Shown: positions 16,939 to 26,679 of the stretch, one piece after another
Layout of the letters: the number at the start of each line of letters is the position of its first letter
Position numbering within the stretch: the stretch's first letter is position 1
Notes under the pieces: generated by a model
Told to the model about the DNA's origin: nothing
The model's input: only the letters and a program-made list of their open reading frames with translations
Database searches by the model: none
Source: Rhodocyclaceae bacterium
Lineage (GTDB): Bacteria; Pseudomonadota; Gammaproteobacteria; Burkholderiales; Rhodocyclaceae
Reading direction: 5' to 3'
Assembly (NCBI GenBank): GCA_018262775.1
Contig: JADFDU010000022.1
Location: 62,001-126,000 of the forward strand
Length of the DNA: 64,000 nucleotides
Translations under genes and position numbers: made by a program

Positions 16939-17193
16939 ATGGCAAACAAGAAAAAGGGTTCGGCGAAATCCGGCAGCCGCATGCTGACGATCATCTGGCT
17001 ACTGGTATCGGCCGGCCTCGCCTACCCGATGTATTCGATGCTGATGTCGTGGGGGGTTCATTCGGCATTGGCGGTGACGATCGTCTTCATCGGCATCTGC
17101 CTGCTGTACGACATTCCCTATCGCGCCCGCGTCAAGACACAAAATGAGTTGGCCATGCGCCAGTCGGATCAGTGGCGCGGCAAACACTGCTGA
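16939..17193 (+). CDS. small two-helix membrane protein, function unknown
   Basis: An 84-residue protein with a lysine-rich start (MANKKKGSAKSG), two hydrophobic helices (about residues 15-35 and 40-58) and a charged tail. A strong ribosome site (GGGAAGGAA) precedes the ATG, a sigma-54-type promoter lies further upstream, and a perfect 12-bp hairpin follows the stop, so this looks like a complete single-gene transcription unit. No family was recognised. Confidence 0.75.
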   Translation: MANKKKGSAKSGSRMLTIIWLLVSAGLAYPMYSMLMSWGVHSALAVTIVFIGICLLYDIPYRARVKTQNELAMRQSDQWRGKHC

Positions 17194-17226
17194 CACCGGT
17201 TTCGCATCCTCAAGTTACAACTCCGG

Positions 17227-17252
17227 ACAACCCCGCCATTTGGCGGGGTTGT
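17227..17252 (+). terminator. strong hairpin downstream of small membrane protein
   Basis: Perfect 12-bp stem ACAACCCCGCCA/TGGCGGGGTTGT with a two-base loop. Only a weak T tract follows (CGCTTATA), so it may be a transcript-end stabiliser rather than a classical terminator. Confidence 0.65.
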
Positions 17253-17266
17253 CGCTTATACGCGGC

Positions 17267-17291
17267 GAAAGTCAGTCCCTGCGAGACGGCG
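17267..17291 (+). repeat. dispersed 25-bp motif, copy 6 (intergenic)
   Basis: GAAAGTCAGTC, eight bases, ACGGCG, 15 bp after the hairpin at 17227-17252. Confidence 0.78.
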
Positions 17292-17503
17292 GCTGAACCG
17301 CATGATGATGAGGCCCGTCACGCAAGGATGCCAGCGGAACGATGAAGCCCAGACCGGTTCGGAATGCAGTGGCTTGCGCTCATTTTTGAACGGTGCTCTT
17401 GTCAGGGCGCAATGCAAGTTGTCTAATAGAAATGTTCCCACTCAAGCCATTTGCATTTTCCGTATCGGGAAGATTTCACAGACCTGAATCGAGAGACCGC
17501 ATC

Positions 17504-18196
17504 ATGGACGCCGACTTTCCCCAAATTGCCACTCATCTTCTGTCCGCGCTCATGGCTGGCGGCATCATCGGACTCGAGAGGAGTTTCCACGGCCGGCCTG
17601 CCGGCTTCCGCACCCATGCGCTGGTATGTATGGCATCGAGCCTGCTGATGCTGGTCACGGTGTATCAGGGGAAGTGGCTGCCCGGCATCCCGCTCGAAGC
17701 AGTGCGCACGGATCCGACGCGCATGGCACAGGGCATCATGACGGGCATCGGCTTTCTCGGCGCAGGCGTGATCTTCAAGGAGGGCTTGTCGGTTCGTGGC
17801 CTGACCACTGCCGCATCCATCTGGATCACTGCCGCCATCGGTATCCTCATGGGCGTCGGTTTCTACATGCCCGCGCTCCTGGCCACGGCCCTTACGCTCG
17901 CCACGCTGTCGATTTTTCGCTGGATCGAAGCGAGGATGCCGTCGCATTTCTACGCCCAACACTACGTCCGCTTCAGCCGTGACAGCGTCATGCCCGAGGC
18001 GGAGCTGGACAGCTTCCTTGCGAACCATGGATTTGCCGTGACCAACAAGAGCCACAGGCTGTCCGACGATGGCCTGTCGTTCGAATACCGTATGGTGATC
18101 CGCACCAACAACCCCAAAAATCTGTCGGAGCTTGCGGTGGCCTTGCGCGAATTGAAGAACGTCCGCGCCTTCCGCATTTCCCCGACCGGGGATTAG
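17504..18196 (+). CDS. MgtC/SapB family membrane protein
   Basis: A 230-residue protein. The N-terminal ~145 residues hold the MgtC/SapB domain: AGGIIGLERSFHGRPAGFRTH near residue 17, MTGIGFLGAGVIFKEG near 75, and RGLTTAASIWITAAIG near 92, with four membrane segments. The C-terminal ~80 residues resemble an ACT-like regulatory tail. Family members are linked to magnesium homeostasis and modulation of membrane ATPases. ATG 17504 follows a GAGAG ribosome site and fits the family start; the open frame extends further upstream without similarity. Confidence 0.87.
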   Translation: MDADFPQIATHLLSALMAGGIIGLERSFHGRPAGFRTHALVCMASSLLMLVTVYQGKWLPGIPLEAVRTDPTRMAQGIMTGIGFLGAGVIFKEGLSVRGLTTAASIWITAAIGILMGVGFYMPALLATALTLATLSIFRWIEARMPSHFYAQHYVRFSRDSVMPEAELDSFLANHGFAVTNKSHRLSDDGLSFEYRMVIRTNNPKNLSELAVALRELKNVRAFRISPTGD

Positions 18197-18200
18197 AGCA

Positions 18201-19049
18201 TCAACCACGCAGGAAAAACAGCACTGTCATGACCAGGCCGGTTGCAACGATGCCGGCGCGCAAGGCCGGCGCGGGTATCCGCCGCGCCACCCGTGCGCCA
18301 AAATAGCCGCCCGCGGTTGCCGCAATCATCATCACCAATGCCTGCGGCCAGGCGACGAGGCCGCCCCAGGCATAGACCACGACTGCGATCGCGGTCAGCA
18401 ATAGCGAAGCCAGGTTCTTGACCCCGTTCATCGCATTCAGATTGGTTTGACCGAGCAGGCCGAACAGCGCCAGCAGCAGAATGCCGAGGCCGCCATTGAA
18501 GTACCCGCCGTAGATCGAGACGGCCATCATGCCCGCGGCGGAGCGGCCGATCGAGACATGACCGCCCTGACCACCCTTGGCTTTGCGTATCAGCGTTGGC
18601 CCGACCGCAAAAAGCAGGGTCGCCGCCAGCAGCAGCCAGGGCACGATGATGCGAAAGGTACGGTCGTCGGTGTTCAACAGCAGGACTGCGCCAATCGTCC
18701 CGCCTGCCAGACTCAAGAGGGTCAGGGCGCGCAAGGACAAGCCGGGCGGCGCCTGCAAGTCCTCGCGAAAACCCAGTGCGCCTGCAGCATAGCCCGGCAG
18801 CAGGGCGACGGTGCCTGTCGCATTCGCGGCGATGGTGGGCACGCCGGTGAACACCAGCGCCGGCAGCGTCAGAAAACTGCCGCCCCCCGCCACGGCATTC
18901 AATGCACCGGCGACGAAGGCCGCTGCGAGCAGCAGCGCGAGGTTCAAGGGATCGTTGAGCACTTGAGAGAAGGATAACGTATCGGGAACGGGTCCAGTCG
19001 GCAGTATGGCGTGATTTACGATGATGGATTTATTGGGGGTGTTCGCCAT
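18201..19049 (-). CDS. TSUP family permease (TauE/SafE type)
   Basis: A 282-residue integral membrane protein with about eight hydrophobic segments. It has the duplicated family motif: AGALNAVAGGGSFLTLPAL near residue 48 and GYFNGGLGILLLALF near 180. TSUP proteins move sulfite, sulfoacetate or similar anions. The neighbours do not suggest a substrate. It ends five bases from the MgtC-like gene, with which it converges. Confidence 0.88.
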   Translation of the reverse strand: MANTPNKSIIVNHAILPTGPVPDTLSFSQVLNDPLNLALLLAAAFVAGALNAVAGGGSFLTLPALVFTGVPTIAANATGTVALLPGYAAGALGFREDLQAPPGLSLRALTLLSLAGGTIGAVLLLNTDDRTFRIIVPWLLLAATLLFAVGPTLIRKAKGGQGGHVSIGRSAAGMMAVSIYGGYFNGGLGILLLALFGLLGQTNLNAMNGVKNLASLLLTAIAVVVYAWGGLVAWPQALVMMIAATAGGYFGARVARRIPAPALRAGIVATGLVMTVLFFLRG

Positions 19050-19207
19050 CCCTCCGAGATGCGTCCGGCTTGCGCTACCGCAATGCCAATGGGTGTTCTT
19101 GTGAGCGTTCAGCCGACGTGCGAAGTGCTAGACTTTTCAACTCAGCGCCGCCTCGATTCAGGCCATTGAGTCTGGCCAGGCCAGTTCATTCTCGTAAGGA
19201 GACCGTC

Positions 19208-19759
19208 ATGAGCAAATTCCAAGTCGCAGTGGTTGTCGGCAGCCTTCGCAAGGATTCATTCAATCGCAAGTTGGCTACCGCCATTGTAAAACTGGCGCCT
19301 GCCGAATTCTCGTTCAAACAAGTCCAGATCGGTGATTTGCCGCTCTACAACCAGGATGATGACGCGCATCAGGCGGAGTCCGTCAAACGACTGAAGGCTG
19401 AAATCCTCGCTGCGCAGGGACTGCTGTTCGTTACGCCCGAATACAACCGCTCGATCCCCGGCGTGCTCAAGAATGCCATTGACCACGCCTCGCGCCCCTA
19501 CGGTCAGAACGCCTGGGCGGGCAAGCCCGCTGCTGTGCTGGGCGTGTCGACCGGCGCCATCGGTACGGCCATGGCGCAACAGCATTTGCGCAACGTTCTC
19601 GCTTACCTGGATGTCCCCACACTTGGCCAGCCTGAAGCATTCATCCAGGCAAAGGATGAGTTGTTTGATGGAGATGGAAATATCGGAATGGCCAGTAAAA
19701 AATTCCTTCAGAACTGGATTGATCGGTATGTGATCTGGGTGAAGAAGCATGCTGGCTGA
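19208..19759 (+). CDS. NADPH-dependent FMN reductase
   Basis: A 183-residue flavodoxin-fold reductase. It has VVVGSLRKDSFNRKLA (FMN phosphate loop, residues 8-23), LPLYNQDD, and the family hallmark FVTPEYNRSIPGVLKNAIDHASRP near residue 78. It resembles quinone/azo/chromate reductases such as ChrR/YieF. ATG 19208 follows AAGGAGACC; the open frame upstream lacks similarity. A bidirectional terminator follows. Confidence 0.92.
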   Translation: MSKFQVAVVVGSLRKDSFNRKLATAIVKLAPAEFSFKQVQIGDLPLYNQDDDAHQAESVKRLKAEILAAQGLLFVTPEYNRSIPGVLKNAIDHASRPYGQNAWAGKPAAVLGVSTGAIGTAMAQQHLRNVLAYLDVPTLGQPEAFIQAKDELFDGDGNIGMASKKFLQNWIDRYVIWVKKHAG

Positions 19760-19813
19760 TTCAGGCGTAACGCATGGCCGGCATGAAGCTGCGCGTATGA
19801 GTGCCTAAAAACA

Positions 19814-19843
19814 AAAACCCGCATCAGTCACGATGCGGGTTTT
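19814..19843. terminator. bidirectional rho-independent terminator
   Basis: A 12-bp stem AAAACCCGCATC/GATGCGGGTTTT with a six-base loop lies between the convergent FMN reductase and acnB genes. A-rich on one side and T-rich on the other, it can work for both. Confidence 0.88.
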
Positions 19844-19873
19844 CGAGGGGTCATCCAGCGGATTATTCAGACG

Positions 19874-22483
19874 TTACACCGTAACTTCCTTGGCAATATC
19901 GGCGAATTCGGCGATCTGGTCGAAGTTCATGTAGCGGTAGACGTCGGCGGCCTTGGCATTCACCGCCTTGACCTGCTCCAGGTACTCGGCCACGGTCGGA
20001 ATCTTGCCCATCAGCGCGCATACCGCGGCGAGTTCGGCCGAGCCGAGATAGACGTTGGTGTCGATGCCGAGGCGGTTGGGGAAGTTGCGCGTCGAGGTGG
20101 ACATCGCCGTACTGCCTTTCCTGATCTGCGCCTGGTTGCCCATGCACAGCGAGCAGCCGGGCATTTCCATGCGCGCACCACTCTTGCCGAGGATGGCGTA
20201 ATAGCCTTCCTCATTAAGGATCATGGCGTCCATCTTCGTCGGTGGAGCGATCCACAGGCGCGTGGGGATGTCGCTCTTGCCTTCAAGCACCTTGCCGGCG
20301 GCGCGGAAGTGGCCGATGTTGGTCATGCACGAGCCGATGAACACTTCATCGATCTTCACGCCGGCGACTGCGGAGAGCGTCTTGACGTCGTCCGGATCGT
20401 TGGGGCAGGCGACCAGTGGTTCCTTGACGTCGGCCAGATCGATCTCGATTACCGCGGCGTATTCGGCGTCGGCGTCGGCCTTGAGCAGCTGCGGCTTGGC
20501 GATCCAGGCTTCCATGGCCTGGATGCGGCGGCCGAGCGTGCGCTTGTCCTCGTAGCCGTTGGCGATCATCCACTTCATGAGGACGATGTTCGAACGCATG
20601 TATTCGATGATCGGCGCCTTGTCCAGGTGCACCGAGCAGGCGGCGGCGGAGCGCTCGGCGGCGGCGTCCGACAACTCGAAGGCCTGTTCCACCTTGAGGT
20701 CGGGCAGGCCCTCGATTTCAAGGATGCGGCCGGAGAAGACGTTCTTCTTGCCCTTCTTTTCGACGGTGAGCAGGCCGGCCTTGATGGCGTAGTAGGGGAT
20801 GGCGTTCACCAGGTCGCGCAGCGTGACGCCGCGCTTGCCGGCCTCCTGCAGCGAGCCCTTGAAGCGCACCAGCACCGACTCCGGCATGTCGAGCGGCATG
20901 ACACCGGTGGCGGCGGCGAAGGCGACGAGGCCCGAGCCGGCGGGGAAGGAGATGCCGATGGGGAAGCGGGTGTGCGAGTCGCCGCCGGTGCCCACCGTGT
21001 CGGGCAGCAACAGGCGGTTCAGCCAGGAGTGGATGACGCCGTCGCCAGGGCGCAGCGCGACGCCGCCGCGGGTGCTGATGAAGGACGGCAGCTCGCGGTG
21101 CATGCGCACGTCGACCAGCTTCGGATAGGCGGCAGTGTGGCAGAAGGACTGCATCACCATGTCGGCGGAGAAGCCGAGGCAGGCGAGGTCCTTCAGCTCG
21201 TCGCGCGTCATCGGCCCGGTGGTGTCCTGCGAGCCGACGGTGGTCATCTTCGGCTCGCAGTAGGTGCCGGGGCGGATGCCTTGTTGCTTCCCATTCGCCT
21301 CCGGTAGGCCGCAGGCGCGGCCTACCATCTTCTGCGCCAGCGAATAGCCCTTGCCGGAATCCTGCGGCGCCTGCGGCAGGCGGAACAGCGTCGACACGGG
21401 CAGGCCGAGCGCTTCGCGCGCGCGGGCGGTGAGGCCGCGGCCGATGATGAGGTTGATGCGGCCGCCGGCACGCACTTCGTCGAGCAGCACTTCCGACTTG
21501 TAGTCGAATGTAGTAATGACCTTGCCGTCCTTCTCGATTCTCTTCTCGTAGGGGTAGATGTCGATGACGTCGCCCATCGCCATCTGCGCGACGTCGCACT
21601 CGATGGGGAAGGCGCCGGCATCTTCCTGGGTGTTGAAGAAGATCGGCGCGATCTTGCCGCCGAGGCAGAAGCCGCCGTAGCGCTTGTTCGGCACGTAGGG
21701 AATGTCCTCGCCGGTCCACCAGATCACCGAGTTGGTGGCGGACTTGCGCGAGGAGCCGGTGCCGACGACGTCGCCGACGTAGGCGACCGCATGGCCTTTT
21801 TTCTTCAGGTCCTCGATGAGCTGCATCGGGCCGCGTTCGCCGGGCTTCTCCGGCATGATGCCTTCGCGCGCATTTTTCAGCATGGCCAGGCCGTGCAGCG
21901 GGATGTCGGGGCGGCTCCAGGCGTCGGGGGCGGGCGAGAGGTCGTCGGTGTTGGTCTCGCCGGTGACCTTGAAGACGGTGACGCTGATCTTCTGCGGTAC
22001 TTCAGGGCGCGAAGTGAACCACTCGGCATCGGCCCAGGACTGCATCACGGCCTTGGCATTGACATTGCCTTTCTTGGCCATCTCGGCGACGTCGTGGAAA
22101 AAATCGAACATCAGCAGCGTGCCCTTGAGGCCTTTCGCCGCGATGGCGCCGACGGCGGCATCGCCGAGCAGGTCGATGAGCGGCTTGACGTTGAAGCCGC
22201 CGAGCATGGTGCCGAGCAGTTCAGTGGCCTTTTCGCGGGAGATCAATGCGCACGCCGTATCGCCGCGACTGACTTTTGCGAGGAAGGCGGCCTTCACCTT
22301 GGCGGCGTCGTCCACGCCGGCTGGCACGCGATGGGTAATCAGATCGACGAGGAAGGCCTCCTCGCCCTTGGGTGGTGTTTGCAGCAGCGCGACCAGTTCC
22401 TCGGTCTGCCTGGCGGTCAGGGGTAGTGGTGGGATGCCGAGCGCGGCGCGCTCGGCGACATGCTGACGATAGGCTTCTAGCAC
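19874..22483 (-). CDS. acnB: aconitate hydratase B
   Basis: AcnB interconverts citrate and isocitrate in the TCA cycle and uses a 4Fe-4S cluster. The 869-residue length is standard. The N-terminal HEAT-like domain includes [13 protein letters not shown] (residues about 84-96); the catalytic part has [11 protein letters not shown] and [11 protein letters not shown], which supply the three cluster cysteines. The start is GTG 22483 with AGAGGA eight bases before it. A copy of the 25-bp motif on the coding strand encodes KVSRGDTA in the N-terminal domain, where it replaces rather than lengthens the family sequence. The gene runs in the same direction as the CitE-like gene and mdh. Confidence 0.96.
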   Translation of the reverse strand: MLEAYRQHVAERAALGIPPLPLTARQTEELVALLQTPPKGEEAFLVDLITHRVPAGVDDAAKVKAAFLAKVSRGDTACALISREKATELLGTMLGGFNVKPLIDLLGDAAVGAIAAKGLKGTLLMFDFFHDVAEMAKKGNVNAKAVMQSWADAEWFTSRPEVPQKISVTVFKVTGETNTDDLSPAPDAWSRPDIPLHGLAMLKNAREGIMPEKPGERGPMQLIEDLKKKGHAVAYVGDVVGTGSSRKSATNSVIWWTGEDIPYVPNKRYGGFCLGGKIAPIFFNTQEDAGAFPIECDVAQMAMGDVIDIYPYEKRIEKDGKVITTFDYKSEVLLDEVRAGGRINLIIGRGLTARAREALGLPVSTLFRLPQAPQDSGKGYSLAQKMVGRACGLPEANGKQQGIRPGTYCEPKMTTVGSQDTTGPMTRDELKDLACLGFSADMVMQSFCHTAAYPKLVDVRMHRELPSFISTRGGVALRPGDGVIHSWLNRLLLPDTVGTGGDSHTRFPIGISFPAGSGLVAFAAATGVMPLDMPESVLVRFKGSLQEAGKRGVTLRDLVNAIPYYAIKAGLLTVEKKGKKNVFSGRILEIEGLPDLKVEQAFELSDAAAERSAAACSVHLDKAPIIEYMRSNIVLMKWMIANGYEDKRTLGRRIQAMEAWIAKPQLLKADADAEYAAVIEIDLADVKEPLVACPNDPDDVKTLSAVAGVKIDEVFIGSCMTNIGHFRAAGKVLEGKSDIPTRLWIAPPTKMDAMILNEEGYYAILGKSGARMEMPGCSLCMGNQAQIRKGSTAMSTSTRNFPNRLGIDTNVYLGSAELAAVCALMGKIPTVAEYLEQVKAVNAKAADVYRYMNFDQIAEFADIAKEVTV
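22253..22277 (-). repeat. dispersed 25-bp motif, copy 7 (inside acnB)
   Basis: On the coding (minus) strand: AAAAGTCAGTC, eight bases, ACGGCG. Read as K-V-S-R-G-D-T-A. Confidence 0.82.
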
Positions 22484-22506
22484 GGAAGTGTCCTCTCGAT
22501 TGGGGG

Positions 22507-23520
22507 TTAATCAGGTGGTAAATGTGTTGCGGAAAAGAAGTTGAGGCGCGCGGCGGGCGGCAGGTTCATGCCGGTCGCGTGGGCGCGCTGCAGCAGCTCC
22601 CAGTAGTAGCGGTACGAGGCGCGGTCGTGCAGGCGGCCGTCGTGGCGGATCGGGCCCCAGCCGGCAGCCTGCGCGGCAAGCAGGATGCCGGCGGCGGTGT
22701 CGACCTCGTCGAAATTGGGGCGCATGGCCTCGACGATGGGCTGCACCTGATTCGGATGGATGCTCCACATGCGCAGGAAGCCGAACTGCTCGCGCGCGCG
22801 CCGGGCATCGGCGTAGACCACCTGCGTGTCGTGCAATTCGGTCGTGACGTTGTGTGCCGGCACCACGCCGTGGCCGAGAGCGGCGGCGGCGATGGCGCAC
22901 TTGGCGCGCGCCACCAGCGGATGTTCGAACTGGCCCGGGCTCTTCATGGCCGCGGCGGGAATGGCGCCGTGATGGCCGCTGACGAAATCCATCAGGCCGA
23001 AATCGAGCGTCTCGACGCCGGGCAGGGCGGCGATATCCTCCACCTCGCGCAGTGCGCCGTGGGTCTCGATCAGCACGTGCGCAGGAATCTGCCGTGTCAG
23101 GCCGCAGTTCTTTGTGATGGCGGCGAGCGCCATGAGCAGGGTCTGCACATCCTGCCGGCCGGCGGCCTTGGGCAGGGTGACGTAGGCGAGGCGCTGGCCG
23201 GCTCCGCCGACGATGGTTTCCAGGTCGCTGCGCCAGTGCGGGTGGGTGATGTCGTGGATGCGCGCGCCGACGCGGTCGTAGCGGTTGTCCGCGCCGTTGA
23301 TGGCGGCAGCGACCATTTCGGCGTGGGCCTTTTCCGCGCCGGCGGGCGCGCCGTCCTCGCAGTCGCAGGTGACGTCGAAGACCGGTCCGAGCGTGCGCTG
23401 CAGTGCGAGCGCCTTGCCGATCAGCTTCTCGCTGCCGGCGAAGTGCTCGCAGGCCGGCAAGGCGGGGAAGGGTTTCGTTTCGCGGTAGAGAACGGCCGCG
23501 GGATGGAGAGGTGCGTTCAT
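22507..23520 (-). CDS. HpcH/HpaI aldolase / citrate lyase beta-like (CitE-like) protein
   Basis: A 337-residue TIM-barrel lyase of the CitE/malyl-CoA lyase family. It shows [21 protein letters not shown] (metal-binding acidic segment) near residue 47, [17 protein letters not shown] near 150, and [13 protein letters not shown] near 175. The family cleaves or forms acyl-CoA thioesters such as malyl-CoA. Its place between acnB and mdh suggests a role in C4/C2 or dicarboxylate metabolism, but the substrate is unknown. ATG 23520 is chosen after AAGG; an upstream ATG lies in a C-rich repeat and is not used. Confidence 0.85.
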   Translation of the reverse strand: MNAPLHPAAVLYRETKPFPALPACEHFAGSEKLIGKALALQRTLGPVFDVTCDCEDGAPAGAEKAHAEMVAAAINGADNRYDRVGARIHDITHPHWRSDLETIVGGAGQRLAYVTLPKAAGRQDVQTLLMALAAITKNCGLTRQIPAHVLIETHGALREVEDIAALPGVETLDFGLMDFVSGHHGAIPAAAMKSPGQFEHPLVARAKCAIAAAALGHGVVPAHNVTTELHDTQVVYADARRAREQFGFLRMWSIHPNQVQPIVEAMRPNFDEVDTAAGILLAAQAAGWGPIRHDGRLHDRASYRYYWELLQRAHATGMNLPPAARLNFFSATHLPPD

Positions 23521-23521
23521 A

Positions 23522-23580
23522 AGCCTTCCCCCCAGCCCCCTTCCCATGGAAGGGGGTGACGGTTGTTCGCCGCTTCGCAG
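23522..23580. repeat. C-rich palindromic repeat, copy 1
   Basis: CCCCCTTCCCATGGAAGGGG core with GTGACGGTTGTTCGC to its right. Related copies lie inside moeA (57481-57541) and between moaD and moaE (58147-58287). Confidence 0.65.
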
Positions 23581-23664
23581 CTCCATGCAGTTGGCGGCGC
23601 CATCCTTGGGGCGGCCCGGCGGATGTCGCTCATGCCAGCAGCCGTTCCATCCCGCGGTTTGCTA

Positions 23665-24654
23665 TCAGCCGAGCATGGATGCCACGCCGGCCTGCTCTTC
23701 CTGCAGTTCGGCGAGCGTCTTGTCCATCATGGTGCGCGAGTAGTCGTCGATGGCGAGATCCTTGACGCGGGTGTACTCGCCATTGGCGCAGGTGACGGGC
23801 ACGCCGTAGATGATGTCCTTGGGAATGCCGTAGGAACCGTCTGAGGGGATGCCCATGGTGACCCATTTGCCGTTGGTGCCCAGCGCCCAGTCGCGCATGT
23901 GGTCGATGGCGGCGTTGGCGGCAGAAGCAGCGGAGGAGGCGCCGCGCGCCTCGATGATGGCAGCGCCGCGCTTGCCGACCTTGGGGATGTATTCGTTGCG
24001 GTACCAGGCTTCGTCGTTGACTGCCTGCGGCGCCGGCTGGCCGGCGACGGTGGCGAAGCGGATGTCCGGATACATGGTCGGCGAATGGTTGCCCCAGACA
24101 ACCATCTTCTCGATCTCCGAGACGGCCTTGCCGGTGCGTGTGGCGATTTGCGAGGTGGCGCGGTTGTGGTCGAGGCGCAGCATAGCAGTGAAGTTCTGCT
24201 GCGGCAGGTCCGGCGCCGATTTCATGGCGATGTAGGCATTGGTATTGGCCGGGTTGCCGACCACTAGCACGCGCACCTTGCGCGAGGCGACGGCGTTGAG
24301 CGCCTTGCCCTGCTCGATGAAGATCTTGGCGTTTTCCAGCAGCAGGTCCTTGCGCTCCATGCCCGGGCCGCGCGGCTTCGAGCCGACCAGCAGGGCGTAG
24401 TCGGTATCCTTGAAGGCCACCAGCGGGTCGGCCGTGCCGATCATGCCGGTCAACAGCGGGAAAGCGCAGTCGTCGAGTTCCATCATGACGCCCTTCAGCG
24501 CGGCCTGGGCCTTTTCCATCGGTAGTTCGAGCATCTGCAGGAAGATCGGCTGGTCCTTGCCGAGCATTTCACCGCTGGCGATGCGGAAAACCAGGGCGTA
24601 GCCGATTTGACCGGCGGCGCCGGTGACGGTGACACGAACGGGGGCTTTGGCCAT
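23665..24654 (-). CDS. mdh: malate dehydrogenase
   Basis: Mdh oxidises malate to oxaloacetate with NAD in the TCA cycle. The 329-residue protein is of the cytoplasmic-type MDH group common in Betaproteobacteria. It has [19 protein letters not shown] (NAD fold) at residue 8, [21 protein letters not shown], and the catalytic [11 protein letters not shown] histidine near residue 190. A sigma-70 promoter (24733-24761) and a 24-bp palindrome lie upstream, shared divergently with gntR. Confidence 0.96.
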   Translation of the reverse strand: MAKAPVRVTVTGAAGQIGYALVFRIASGEMLGKDQPIFLQMLELPMEKAQAALKGVMMELDDCAFPLLTGMIGTADPLVAFKDTDYALLVGSKPRGPGMERKDLLLENAKIFIEQGKALNAVASRKVRVLVVGNPANTNAYIAMKSAPDLPQQNFTAMLRLDHNRATSQIATRTGKAVSEIEKMVVWGNHSPTMYPDIRFATVAGQPAPQAVNDEAWYRNEYIPKVGKRGAAIIEARGASSAASAANAAIDHMRDWALGTNGKWVTMGIPSDGSYGIPKDIIYGVPVTCANGEYTRVKDLAIDDYSRTMMDKTLAELQEEQAGVASMLG

Positions 24655-24732
24655 TGAAGTGACTCCTCGATACAGGTTGTTCGAAAATACAAGTCCGGAC
24701 GATGGGACAAGGGTAGGCCGGGAATGACGAAA

Positions 24733-24761
24733 ATGTTAGAATCCTTTTCGCAGTGTGTCAA
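24733..24761 (-). promoter_or_regulatory. sigma-70 promoter of mdh
   Basis: On the minus strand TTGACA, 17 bases, TAACAT. The spacing and the -35 hexamer are ideal. Confidence 0.75.
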
Positions 24762-24768
24762 TAGCTAA

Positions 24769-24792
24769 CTTATATCTTATATAAGACATAAG
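24769..24792. promoter_or_regulatory. palindromic operator between mdh and gntR
   Basis: The centre TCTTATATAAGA (24775-24786) is a perfect 12-bp palindrome, and the flanks CTTATA and CATAAG extend it to 24 bp with one mismatch. It lies seven bases above the mdh -35 box and near the gntR promoter. It is likely the site of the adjacent GntR regulator, consistent with autoregulation. A half-site AAGACATA recurs at 25571-25578 ahead of sdhC. Confidence 0.65.
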
Positions 24793-24835
24793 AGAGACTA
24801 TAGACGATAAGGTTTTTTTGTGGTGAAATTCCCGC

Positions 24836-25564
24836 ATGGCGCAAGTGTCCCCGACCTTCAGTCCGCTCTATCGCCAGATCAAGGACCTGATCATGCAGGG
24901 CCTTGCATCAGGCGAGTGGCGCCCCGGCGAAGCTATCCCCAGCGAGGCCGAGCTGGCCATACGTTTCAATGTCAGCCAGGGTACCGTGCGCAAGGCTATT
25001 GATGAGATGGCGGCCGAAAACCTCGTCGTGCGCAAGCAGGGCAAGGGTACTTATGTTGCTTCGCACAACGATCCACGCGCATTTTTCCGTTTCCTCCGTG
25101 TCGTCCCCAATGAAGGCGGCGTCAGCGTGCCGCAGAGCGTACCGCTGGAATGCTGGCGTGCCAAGGCCGGCCAGGAAGCCGCGCGCATCCTCGACATCGC
25201 ACCGGGTGCGCCCATCACCATCGTGCGCCGCGTGCTCAAGTTCAACGGCAAACCGGTCGTTGTCGACGAAATCTACCTGCCGGGCGATATCTTCCAGGGA
25301 CTTTCCCTGGAAGTGCTGCAGGAATACCAGGCGTCTCTCTACAGCCTGTTCGAGACGCGCTTTGGCGTGCGCATGATCCGCGCCGAGGAACGCCTCCGCG
25401 CCATTGCGGCGGACCGGACGTCTGCGGAACTGCTGGCGGTAGCCGAGGGCAGCCCGCTGCTGTCGGTGGAGCGCGTCACCTATACCTACGGCGACAAGCC
25501 CGTGGAGTGGCGGCGCGGCCTGTATTCCACCACTGAGCACTACTATCTGAATGAGCTGATTTGA
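24836..25564 (+). CDS. GntR family transcriptional regulator (HutC/UTRA type) of the TCA cluster
   Basis: A 242-residue regulator. The N-terminal winged helix (about 10-75) has LYRQIKDLIMQGLASGEWRP and FNVSQGTVRKAIDEM; the C-terminal UTRA ligand domain follows (about 95-240). It sits divergently from mdh and just before sdhC, with a palindrome between it and mdh. The family and context suggest control of mdh/sdh/gltA-type genes by a TCA metabolite. The ligand is not predictable from sequence. Confidence 0.88.
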   Translation: MAQVSPTFSPLYRQIKDLIMQGLASGEWRPGEAIPSEAELAIRFNVSQGTVRKAIDEMAAENLVVRKQGKGTYVASHNDPRAFFRFLRVVPNEGGVSVPQSVPLECWRAKAGQEAARILDIAPGAPITIVRRVLKFNGKPVVVDEIYLPGDIFQGLSLEVLQEYQASLYSLFETRFGVRMIRAEERLRAIAADRTSAELLAVAEGSPLLSVERVTYTYGDKPVEWRRGLYSTTEHYYLNELI

Positions 25565-25668
25565 GGGTGCAAGACATAGCCGATAGCCGCTGAGACGCTA
25601 TAATTTACAATTTATCGGGGTATCGCGGCGCCTTATGATGCGCCGCACAGCGTAGAGGAAGATCGCAT

Positions 25669-26070
25669 ATGACAGAAGCCACCATGAAGAAGGAACGGCC
25701 GAAACAACGTCCGAAACACCTGGACTTGCTGGTCATCAAGCAGCCGGCACCCGCCATTGCGTCAGTCTTGCATCGCCTCAGCGGCGCGGGACTGTTTCTC
25801 ATGCTCCCACTCCTGATTTTTCTGTTCGAGCTGAGCCTGGATTCGTCCCTGGGTTTCGCGATGTTCAAGGCCTTCGTTGGCTACCCCCTGGTCAAACTGA
25901 TCCTGATCGGCCTGCTGTGGGCCTTTTTGCATCATGTCTTCATGGGCATCCGCATCCTCCTGTCCGACCTGAACATCGGCACGGATATCAAGCCGGGGCA
26001 GGCCAGCGCCAAGGCCGTCATCATCATCAGCCTGGTTCTGACAGCCATCCTGGGAGCAAAGCTATGGTGA
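25669..26070 (+). CDS. sdhC: succinate dehydrogenase cytochrome b556 subunit
   Basis: A 133-residue membrane anchor subunit of complex II with three hydrophobic helices. RPKHLDLLVIKQPAPAIASVLHRLSG carries the quinone-site serine/arginine segment, and the LHHVFMGIRILLSD helix holds the haem-ligand histidine. It is the first gene of sdhCDAB. A TATAAT box at 25599-25604 precedes it without a good -35, and an AAGACATA half-operator lies further up. The stop overlaps the sdhD start by seven bases. Confidence 0.92.
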   Translation: MTEATMKKERPKQRPKHLDLLVIKQPAPAIASVLHRLSGAGLFLMLPLLIFLFELSLDSSLGFAMFKAFVGYPLVKLILIGLLWAFLHHVFMGIRILLSDLNIGTDIKPGQASAKAVIIISLVLTAILGAKLW

Positions 26071-26411
26071 AAGACATCATCGTTGGCGCGCACTACGGCC
26101 TCAAGGACTGGCTGGGGCAGCGCATCACCGCCGCATTCATGGTGATTTATACCGTCATCGTGCTGGCCCTGCTGATCGGCCAGGAGCCACTGACTTATGA
26201 AGTCTGGTACGCCTTCATGGCGGACGGTTTCATGCGCTTTTTTACCTTCCTTTTTATCCTCAGCCTCATGTTCCATGCCTGGGTCGGCGTGCGTGACATC
26301 TGGATGGACTATGCCAAGCCGACGAGCGTGCGCCTTGCGCTGCACGTCATTACGCTCCTTGCCCTGCTCGGCTACACCGGCTGGGCTGTGTCGATTCTCT
26401 GGAGGCTGTAG
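26064..26411 (+). CDS. sdhD: succinate dehydrogenase membrane anchor subunit
   Basis: A 115-residue three-helix anchor subunit. It starts MVKDIIVGAHYGLKDWLGQR, a typical SdhD N-terminus, and has MFHAWVGVRDIWMDY with the haem histidine and quinone-site tyrosine region. The ATG lies inside the end of sdhC (ATGGTGA overlap), showing translational coupling. The TAG stop abuts the left end of a 268-bp inverted-repeat element that separates it from sdhA. Confidence 0.92.
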   Translation: MVKDIIVGAHYGLKDWLGQRITAAFMVIYTVIVLALLIGQEPLTYEVWYAFMADGFMRFFTFLFILSLMFHAWVGVRDIWMDYAKPTSVRLALHVITLLALLGYTGWAVSILWRL

Positions 26412-26678
26412 GAGCTTATCCATGATGAATTCACGGATTACGTTGCTGCCAGAAAGCCCGAATGCAAGGCGCGGCGACGCAGCAATGCCCATCGCCTTGC
26501 AAGAAGCCGTAACGCCGCAGTCGGGCTTTCTGGCAGCAACCCTCCGGGACGCGGGAATCTGGCCCGCATGGCAGCGTTGCTCGTTGTTTATTTGGAATAA
26601 CCAAACTTCTCTCCTCGCGCCTTGCCCTGCGGGCCAGATTCCCGCGTCGCAACCGCGAATTCATCATGGATAAGCTCC
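26411..26678. mobile_element. MITE-like element with three inverted-repeat pairs between sdhD and sdhA
   Basis: The 268-bp element has perfect 22-bp terminal inverted repeats (26411-26432 and 26657-26678; GGAGCTTATCC at the outer end). Inside are two further inverted-repeat pairs: 20 bp at 26442-26461/26521-26540 and 21 bp at 26548-26568/26628-26648. No open frame of note lies inside. It begins in the last base of the sdhD stop and ends one base before the sdhA ATG. No clear target duplication was seen. Confidence 0.85.
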
Positions 26679-26679
26679 A

